64,000 nucleotides of DNA, from the NCBI GenBank assembly GCA_963766175.1, contig CAVXZE010000016.1, forward strand, positions 434,001-498,000, written 5' to 3'. The notes under the pieces were generated by a model. The model worked only from the letters and a program-made list of their open reading frames with translations, did no database searches and was not told the origin of the DNA. Source of the DNA: CAVXZE01 sp963766175. Lineage in GTDB: Bacteria > Myxococcota_A > UBA9160 > UBA6930. Both the position numbers and the translations under genes were made by a program. Shown here in pieces: positions 58,122 to 64,000 of the stretch. Each line of letters opens with the position of its first letter. Position 1 is the first letter of the stretch.

Positions 58122-59471
58122 ATGCGATCGCTTCTGGTGGCCACGATTCTGATGTTCCTGAGCGCCTCGACGGGGGCCGAGAGCACCTCCGGCATCGACG
58201 ACCCCGCGCTGCGAACTCGCACCAGGGTGCTCGACAACGGCCTCACCATCCTCACGCTCGAGGATCGGACCACGCCCGTCGTCTCCTTCCAGGTGTGGGT
58301 TCGCGTGGGATCCGGGGACGAGTCCCGTTTCACCGGCCTCGCCCATCTCTTCGAACACATGATGTTCCGGGGCTCGAAGAACCTCCCTCCCGAGGCCCAC
58401 GGTCGAATCATCGCCGAGCGCGGCGGCCGCGTAAACGCGTACACCTCGCGGGACGTCACTGTCTACTTCGCCGACATGACCGCCGAGCACCTGCCGCTGC
58501 TGATCGAGCTGGAGGCGGAACGCCTCCAGCACCTGGACATCAGCGAGGAGAGCCTGGCCAGCGAGCGGGAGGTGGTCCTCGAGGAGCGGCGGATGCGCAC
58601 CGAGGACAGTCCCGACGGTCGCGCCTTCGAGGCCCTGCTGGCCTTGAGCTTCCAGGCCCACCCCTACCGGGTGCCCACCATCGGCTGGCGCAGCGACGTG
58701 GAGAAGGTGGGCGTCGAGGATTGCCTCGACTTCTTCAGGACCTACTACGCACCTGACAATCTCGTCATCTCCATCGCCGGCGACTTCGAAGCCGACGAGG
58801 CAATCGCCCTGATCGAACGACACATGGGTTCGCTGGATCCGGCTCTGGAGATCCCGCGCAATCCCACCACCGAGCCCGAGCAGGACGGCCCACGCCGATC
58901 CACGGTCTACTTCGACGTGCGCGGCCCGCTGCTGGCGATCGCGTGGCACGCTCCTCCCACCGGGCATGCGGATGCGGAAGCCCTCGACGTGGCCAGCGAG
59001 ATCCTCTCCAGCGGTCGGACCAGCCGTCTCTATCGGCGACTCGTCTACGACGAGGCGAAGGCCTTGTTCGCCTCCGGCGGCTACTGGGAGCTCCACCGCG
59101 CCGGAGTCTTCTTCGCGATGGCGGGAGTGCGACCGGGTGAGAGCGTGGAGGAGGTCGAGGAGCTGTTCCTGGACGAGATCGCCAAGCTCCGGGGCGATCC
59201 GGTCGACGCTCAGGAGCTCGAGAAGGCGAAGCGGGGCCTCGAGGTCGCCCTCGTCGATGGCCTCGACACCAGCCACGCGCTGGCCTCCCGGATTGCCAAC
59301 GACTACACCGTCTTCGGTCGGATTCGCTCTCTCGACGAACGCCTCGGGGCGATTCAGGCCGTCACCGCCGAGGACGTCCAGCGGGTGGCCCGCACCTACC
59401 TGGTGCCCGACAAGCGCAGTGTCGTGCACCTGGTGAGGCGGCCCGCGGACCCCGGCCAGGAGTCGCCGTGA
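58122..59471 (+). CDS. M16 family zinc peptidase, catalytic subunit
   Basis: A 449-residue exported M16 (pitrilysin/insulinase-like) peptidase. A signal peptide (LLVATILMFLSASTGA) is followed by the inverted zinc motif HLFEHMMFRG (HxxEH, about residue 75) and the third ligand in LIELEAERLQHLD. It pairs with the next gene, an inactive partner, in the manner of bacterial two-subunit M16B peptidases, which degrade periplasmic peptides. The stop overlaps the next start as GTGA (59468-59471). Confidence 0.93.
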   Translation: MRSLLVATILMFLSASTGAESTSGIDDPALRTRTRVLDNGLTILTLEDRTTPVVSFQVWVRVGSGDESRFTGLAHLFEHMMFRGSKNLPPEAHGRIIAERGGRVNAYTSRDVTVYFADMTAEHLPLLIELEAERLQHLDISEESLASEREVVLEERRMRTEDSPDGRAFEALLALSFQAHPYRVPTIGWRSDVEKVGVEDCLDFFRTYYAPDNLVISIAGDFEADEAIALIERHMGSLDPALEIPRNPTTEPEQDGPRRSTVYFDVRGPLLAIAWHAPPTGHADAEALDVASEILSSGRTSRLYRRLVYDEAKALFASGGYWELHRAGVFFAMAGVRPGESVEEVEELFLDEIAKLRGDPVDAQELEKAKRGLEVALVDGLDTSHALASRIANDYTVFGRIRSLDERLGAIQAVTAEDVQRVARTYLVPDKRSVVHLVRRPADPGQESP

Positions 59472-60886
59472 GTCGCTGCACCCTTGCACTTCCGCTGCTG
59501 GCGATCCTGCTCGGCTGCGCGTCCTTCCGCGAGCTGCCCGCCTGGGAGAAGCCGCCCCCGCCCGCCAGGGACGCACCGGTGGTGGATGCGTCGCGACTTC
59601 ACCGGGCGGAGCTTCCCAACGGGATGCGCGTTCTGGTGCTCGAAGACCCCCGCCTGCCCCGGCTCCAGGTCGGCGTCGTCGCCCGCCGGGGTGCCGGAAT
59701 CGTTGCGCCCGAGCGAGCGGGCCTGGCGGAGTTCACCGCGGAGCTGATGGAGCGGGGGGCTGGAGACCGCGACGCCCTCGAGCTTGCCGCGGTGGTCGAC
59801 AATCTCGGCGCCTCCCTCAGCGTCTCGGCCGGCTGGGATTCCACGGTGGCGGGCGTGTCCGGGCTCTCCCGGGATCTGGACGCGCTCTTCGCGGTGCTGA
59901 CCGATGTGGTTCGCAGGCCGCGCTTCGAGGCCGAGGAGGCGGAGCGGGTGCGCGCCGAACAGCTGGCCGGAATCGAGAAGGCCAAGGACAGCCCCCAAGC
60001 CCTCGCAGGCCGGAGCTTCCAGGCGACGCTCTACCCGCGACACCGCTACGGGTCGCCACTCGCGGGGACTTCCGAGGCGGTGGCGGAGTTCGGCCCGGCG
60101 GATGCGCGGGAATTTCATGGGCGCGTCTTCACCGCGAGCAACACGCTCTTCTTCGCCACCGGTGACCTCAAGGCCGCCGATATCCTGGACCGGGTCGAGG
60201 CGGGTTTCGGCGACTGGCCGGCCGGAAGCGTCCCGAAGCCCGGCCCCGCGCCCCCCACTCCGGCACCCCCCGACCGGCGCATCGCCCTGGTGGATCGCCC
60301 CGATCTCGTCCAGGCCCAGATCCTGGTGGGACACGAGGGGATCTCTCGCACCAACCCCGAGCGGCTCGCGGCCTCCCTCATGAACACGGTGCTGGGAAGC
60401 GGCGGCTTTTCTTCGCGGCTCCTGAACCGGGTGCGCGCCGAAGAGGGACTCACCTACAGCGTCTATTCCTACTTCGACCTGCGGCGACACCCTGGCCCCT
60501 TTGTCGTGAGTACCTTCACCCGGGTGGCGGAGGTCCGCCGCGTCGTCGACCTGCTGCTGTCCGAGCTCTCCCGGGTGCGCTCGGAGCCGCCTTCCCAGGA
60601 AGAGGTCACCAACGCCCAGAGCCAGATGGTCGGGAATTTCTCCCTGGGACTCGAGACCTCCTCCGCAGTGACCAGCTCCCTGGTGGATCTCGACGTGTAC
60701 GGCCTGCCCGAGGATTCGCTCGACACCTTTCGGGGTCGCATCCGCACCCTCACCGCCGAAGACACGGCTCGGGCAGCTCGCGACCTGGTGCACCCGGAAC
60801 GCGCCGCCATCCTGGTGGTAGGTCCGGCAGAGGCGATCCTTCCCCAGCTCGAAGAGCTGGGAGCGGTCGAGATCATTCAGCCCTAG
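59468..60886 (+). CDS. M16 family partner subunit (inactive), lipoprotein
   Basis: A 472-residue M16 homologue with a lipoprotein signal (lipobox LLGC, about residue 16), so it is anchored in a membrane. The zinc motif is lost: the HxxEH position reads AEFTAEL. The R/Y substrate-binding signature of the non-catalytic subunit is kept in FSSRLLNRVRAEEGLTYSVY (about residue 310). It forms the chamber with the preceding active subunit. GTG start coupled to it. Confidence 0.92.
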   Translation: MSRCTLALPLLAILLGCASFRELPAWEKPPPPARDAPVVDASRLHRAELPNGMRVLVLEDPRLPRLQVGVVARRGAGIVAPERAGLAEFTAELMERGAGDRDALELAAVVDNLGASLSVSAGWDSTVAGVSGLSRDLDALFAVLTDVVRRPRFEAEEAERVRAEQLAGIEKAKDSPQALAGRSFQATLYPRHRYGSPLAGTSEAVAEFGPADAREFHGRVFTASNTLFFATGDLKAADILDRVEAGFGDWPAGSVPKPGPAPPTPAPPDRRIALVDRPDLVQAQILVGHEGISRTNPERLAASLMNTVLGSGGFSSRLLNRVRAEEGLTYSVYSYFDLRRHPGPFVVSTFTRVAEVRRVVDLLLSELSRVRSEPPSQEEVTNAQSQMVGNFSLGLETSSAVTSSLVDLDVYGLPEDSLDTFRGRIRTLTAEDTARAARDLVHPERAAILVVGPAEAILPQLEELGAVEIIQP

Positions 60887-61088
60887 CCAGCGCTCCTCGC
60901 GCGCCCCCTACCGCTGTTGTCATCGGAGGCTGCTTCGAAAGCCTCGATGAATCAGCCTTCTAGCGGCCAGCCTTGCCGACTGATTGCGCCTTTGTTTCCG
61001 GTTGGTGTGTGGAGCGAATTCTCGAAAAAGAGATTCGCCCACTAGAACCGACACTTAAGCGGGATGCTCACCGATCCGATTCAACAAA

Positions 61089-61169
61089 GGTGCTCATCCG
61101 ATTCAACAAAGCTGCTCATCCGATGCCGCGAAGCTGCTCATTCGATGCCGCGAAACTGCTCGTCCATGG
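61089..61169. repeat. 22-bp tandem repeats upstream of the PEP-CTERM gene
   Basis: Three units in series at 61089-61110, 61111-61132 and 61133-61154, plus a partial fourth to about 61169. The shared core is CTGCTCATCCGATGCCGCG with small changes; the first unit has TTCAACAAA at its end, and an older partial copy precedes it near 61067. The 22-bp period is two helical turns, so it could be an array of regulator sites; a slipped-strand repeat is the alternative. The rest of the 359-base gap (60887-61245) shows no gene. Confidence 0.7.
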
Positions 61170-61245
61170 AGCGGCGCATGGTGAGTTCAGCGGAGAAAAT
61201 GACGCTGTTGCTCGCGCACGAATGCGCAAGAGCGGAGGAATGGTA

Positions 61246-61956
61246 ATGCGAATCAGACTTCTCGTTGCGGTTGTTCTTCTCGGCGGGCTTGCATTGCTCG
61301 CGTGGGCGGAGGATTCGCGTGCTCTCCTGATCGACGATTTCTCCACGGACCAGACTGTGAGCGTGATTGCCATCCTGGGCTCCGCGAACTCCCAGGTCTC
61401 GGGATCGGGGATTCTGGGCGGCGAGCGAGACATGGAAGTGACACTTGATTTTGACTTTGGAGTCATCATGGCTGCCTCTGGCGATGCGCTGACTTACATG
61501 CATGCAGGGAATTCCAGGGGAACCGCCCTGATCGTCTGGGACGGCGCTGATGGCGATGCGGCGTTGGATCCGACTGGTCTCGGCTCGATCGACTTCACCG
61601 ATGGCGGGGCGGAGGACAAAATCGGCATTCCGCTCCTCAGCAACAATTTCTCAGCCCCAGTGACCTTGACGGCCTACACCGATGGAGCCAACTTCTCGAC
61701 GGCCACGGTAGCGCTCCCGGGGAGTGTTCCTCCGCAGCAGTCGCTGACCGTGTTGTTCACGGACTTTGCCGTCGCCGGCGGGACCGGCGCCGATTTCACC
61801 AACATCGGCGCCTTCTCCCTATACATCGATGGGAGTGCGACTCCAGCGCTCACTGTCGTACTCGACTCCGTCGTCCCAGAACCCTCCACTGGCAGCTTGC
61901 TGCTCTTCGGCATCCTGATGCTCGCCTCGATTCGCCGCTACCGCTGGGCGCCTTGA
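61246..61956 (+). CDS. PEP-CTERM sorting-domain protein
   Basis: A 236-residue secreted protein: signal peptide (IRLLVAVVLLGGLALLAWA), a beta-rich glycine/threonine/aspartate-rich body, and a C-terminal PEP-CTERM tail with VVPEPSTGSLLLFG, a hydrophobic helix and IRRYRW. Such proteins are cut and processed by exosortase (EpsH/XrtA) for the envelope or exopolysaccharide. No exosortase is in this window. ATG 61246 fits GGAGGA at 61234-61239; ATG 61240 is too near. Function of the body unknown. Confidence 0.85.
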   Translation: MRIRLLVAVVLLGGLALLAWAEDSRALLIDDFSTDQTVSVIAILGSANSQVSGSGILGGERDMEVTLDFDFGVIMAASGDALTYMHAGNSRGTALIVWDGADGDAALDPTGLGSIDFTDGGAEDKIGIPLLSNNFSAPVTLTAYTDGANFSTATVALPGSVPPQQSLTVLFTDFAVAGGTGADFTNIGAFSLYIDGSATPALTVVLDSVVPEPSTGSLLLFGILMLASIRRYRWAP

Positions 61957-62065
61957 CCCATTGAAGGTGAGCTAGCGCGGATCGGTGGTGGAGCTACGCT
62001 CGTCCATCCGATCCAACCGATAGGAATCCTCCACCTCCGGAGGACGCCGGAGCAGAGCGTTCCCC

Positions 62066-64000
62066 ATGACGGTGCGGAATCTCGATGCCCTCTTCCGGCC
62101 CCAGTCGATTGCCGTGGTTGGGGCCTCGAACCGCGGCAACACCGTGGGCGCGGTCGCGATGCGGAACCTCCTGGGCAGTGGCTTCGAAGGCCCGGTCATG
62201 CCCGTCAACCCGGAGCAAAAGGCCATCGCGGGTGTGCTGGCCTATCCCGACGTCAGGAGCCTGCCCTCGGCACCCGACCTGGCGGTGATCTGCACACCCC
62301 TCGCGACGGCGCCCGCTCTGGTGTCGGAGCTCGGTGAGCTGGGCACCCGCGCCGCGATCCTTCTCACGGCGGGTCCCTCCGGTGTCGAGGGCGGAGCCGA
62401 TGAGAAGCTGCGGCAGGAGATGCTGGCGGCCTCGGAGCCGCACTGCCTGCGAATCCTCGGCCCGAACTCCCTGGGCGTTCTGGTGCCGGAGATCGGCCTC
62501 AACGCCAGCTTCGCCCATCTGGAGGCGCTGCCCGGCCGGCTCGCCCTGGTGTCGCAATCGCGCGCGCTCTGCGCGGCGGTGCTCGACTGGGCGGGTTCCC
62601 GCGGAATCGGCTTCTCGCACTTCGTCTCCCTCGGGAACAGCGCCGACGTCGATGTGGGGGATGTGCTCGACTATCTGGGTGCGGAGATTTCGACCTCCGC
62701 CATTCTCCTCTACCTGGAAGCCGTGGACGAGCGGCGCAAGTTCATGTCCGCCGGTCGCCGCGCTGCGCGCAACAAGCCCGTGATCGTGATCAAGTCCGGT
62801 CGCCTGGGCGAGGCCGTGCGCGTAGCGGCCTCGCATGCGGGCGCACTCGCCGGAGAGGACGAGGTGTACGACGCGGCCTTCCGCCGCGCGGGAATGCTTC
62901 GCGTCGACCAGATTCAGGAGCTCTTCGACGCTGCGGAAACGTTGACGCGATCGCGTCCCGCCTCCGGGGACCGTCTGCTGATCGTGACCAACGGACGGGG
63001 TCCGGGCGCCGTGGCGGCGGATGCCCAGATCGTCGGGGGAGGGCGCCTGGCTGAACTCTCGGCCGAGATCCGGCAGCGGCTCGACGAGGTGCTTCCCGCG
63101 ACCTGGTCGGGAGCCAACCCGATCGACATCACCTGCGACGCGCCGGGAGGTCGCTACGCGGCCACTCTCGAGATCCTGCTCGCGGAATCGGACGCCGATG
63201 GGATCCTCGTGCTCTATTCGCCCACGGCGATCGCTTCGAGCGAGGATGCGGCACGGGCGGTGGCCGAAACCATCGCCGCGGTCGCTCCCCATCGCATCGT
63301 GCTGACGAGCTGGCTGGGAGGGGAGGGTGCCGAGCCGGCGCGACGCATCCTCCGGGACGCCGCCATCGCCACCTACGATGCGCCGGGTGATGCGGTGAGA
63401 ACCTTCCTCCACATGGTCTCCTACCGTCGCAACCAGAGACAACTGATGGAGACGCCGCCGTCGCTTCCCGAGGAGTTTGCCCCCGACTCGGCTGCAGCGC
63501 GCGCGGTGGTCGAGAGTGCGCTGGCAGCGGGCCGCGAGGTGCTCAGCGAGCCGGAATCAAAGGAGGTCCTCTCCGCCTACGGGATCCCCAGCGTGGAGAC
63601 GAGGATCGCGGGCGACCCCGAGCAGGCGGTGGAGATGGCCGCCGAGCTCGGCTTTCCGGTCGCCCTCAAGATCCTCTCACCCGAGGTCGCCCACAAGACG
63701 GATGTCGGTGGCGTGGCGCTGGATCTGGAGACGTCAAAGGCCGTTCGGGAGGCGGCCGACGCGCTCGGCAAACGCCTGCGCGTTCTCCAGCCCGGCGCGA
63801 ACCTGGAGGGCTTCGTGGTGCAGCCCATGGCGCGACGGTCGGGGGCCCCCGAGCTCATCGTGGGGGCCGCCGCAGATCGCGTCTTCGGGCCGGTGCTGCT
63901 CTTCGGACGCGGGGGAACGGCGGTCGAACTGATCGCCGACCGCGCCATCGGATTTCCGCCGCTCAACATGAACCTCGCCCGTGAGCTCGTTAGCCGGACT
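62066..64000 (+). CDS. ADP-forming acyl-CoA synthetase, 3' part outside window
   Basis: 645 codons are visible and the frame is open to the right edge. Order: CoA-binding Rossmann domain (FRPQSIAVVGASNRGNTVG), succinyl-CoA-synthetase-like flavodoxin domains with the phosphohistidine in ASHAGALAGEDEVYDAAFRRAG (His257), then an ATP-grasp domain (ESKEVLSAYGIPS, LGFPVALKILSPEVAHKTDVGGV, about residue 500 on). This is the acetyl-CoA synthetase (ADP-forming) / PatZ-like layout; a GNAT domain could follow beyond the edge. It makes acyl-CoA from an acid and CoA, or ATP in reverse. Confidence 0.9.
   Translation, partial: MTVRNLDALFRPQSIAVVGASNRGNTVGAVAMRNLLGSGFEGPVMPVNPEQKAIAGVLAYPDVRSLPSAPDLAVICTPLATAPALVSELGELGTRAAILLTAGPSGVEGGADEKLRQEMLAASEPHCLRILGPNSLGVLVPEIGLNASFAHLEALPGRLALVSQSRALCAAVLDWAGSRGIGFSHFVSLGNSADVDVGDVLDYLGAEISTSAILLYLEAVDERRKFMSAGRRAARNKPVIVIKSGRLGEAVRVAASHAGALAGEDEVYDAAFRRAGMLRVDQIQELFDAAETLTRSRPASGDRLLIVTNGRGPGAVAADAQIVGGGRLAELSAEIRQRLDEVLPATWSGANPIDITCDAPGGRYAATLEILLAESDADGILVLYSPTAIASSEDAARAVAETIAAVAPHRIVLTSWLGGEGAEPARRILRDAAIATYDAPGDAVRTFLHMVSYRRNQRQLMETPPSLPEEFAPDSAAARAVVESALAAGREVLSEPESKEVLSAYGIPSVETRIAGDPEQAVEMAAELGFPVALKILSPEVAHKTDVGGVALDLETSKAVREAADALGKRLRVLQPGANLEGFVVQPMARRSGAPELIVGAAADRVFGPVLLFGRGGTAVELIADRAIGFPPLNMNLARELVSRT

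Noticed and set aside
61081..61170. CRISPR array
   Set aside because: The 22-bp units are directly adjacent without spacers, and no cas genes are present.

Overview
The window is GC-rich chromosomal DNA from a Gram-negative bacterium. The best fit is an uncultured member of the old Deltaproteobacteria (Myxococcota-like). The clues are a near-canonical mglB-mglA polarity GTPase pair behind dnaX-ybaB-recR, an EF-G of the spd/mitochondrial EF-G1 type, a complete classical menaquinone cluster, a PEP-CTERM protein, lipoproteins, an RND exporter and a HlyD/ABC exporter. Taxonomy is inferred from gene content only. Most of the window is ordinary chromosome, dense and tightly packed, with many start/stop overlaps of the form NTGA. 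Only short patches look mobile or decayed.

Layout. 1-2.8 kb: end of a metallophosphoesterase, a polytopic membrane protein and a SIMPL-domain protein. 2.9-4.3 kb: a REP-associated tyrosine transposase (RAYT) flanked by inverted REP-like repeats. 4.3-7.6 kb (minus): Gre-like factor, 14-TM MFS exporter, nitroreductase, EVE protein. 7.7-7.95 kb: IS3 scrap, terminator, tRNA-Pro. 8.0-11.3 kb: RND exporter converging on a LolA-like lipoprotein. 11.4-17.5 kb (minus): priA-def-fmt-rsmB-rpe operon, divergent from a spermidine-synthase-like gene. 18.2-23.0 kb (minus): SRP RNA, dnaX, ybaB, recR, mglB, mglA and an alpha/beta hydrolase lacking its nucleophile serine. 23.1-23.5 kb: tRNA-Ser and a second IS3 scrap.

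23.7-26.6 kb: HlyD lipoprotein, ABC ATPase and ABC-2 permease. 26.8-28.6 kb: a broken secreted-protein gene and a cytochrome P450. 28.7-30.7 kb (minus): ornithine cyclodeaminase and arginase, giving a two-enzyme arginine-to-proline route. 31.0-31.6 kb: decayed AlkZ-related gene. 31.7-37.4 kb: infA, acyltransferase, formyltransferase paralogue, zincin-like protein, EF-G and a RecA-like ATPase. 37.5-47.3 kb: a MerR regulator behind an AT-rich, probably leaderless promoter with a palindrome on its -10 box, then menG, menF, menD, a menH-menB fusion, menA, menC and menE. This is the whole chorismate-to-menaquinone route except the DHNA-CoA thioesterase.

47.3-52.3 kb: TerB-like protein, a fused VTT-membrane/flavoprotein disulfide reductase, and an SDR plus MaoC hydratase pair resembling a split peroxisomal MFE-2. 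52.3-58.0 kb: two unrecognised proteins, a class IV aminotransferase, a TPR protein, a ThDP decarboxylase, an eIF1/SUI1-like factor and a DsbA-like protein. 58.1-64.0 kb: an active/inactive M16 peptidase pair, 22-bp tandem repeats ahead of a PEP-CTERM protein, and the start of an ADP-forming acyl-CoA synthetase that runs off the window.

The most noteworthy items are the MerR-headed men operon with its MenH-MenB fusion, two genes whose only plausible start is CTG inside a CTGA overlap, the RAYT with inverted REP-like arrays, and the serine-less hydrolase attached to mglBA.
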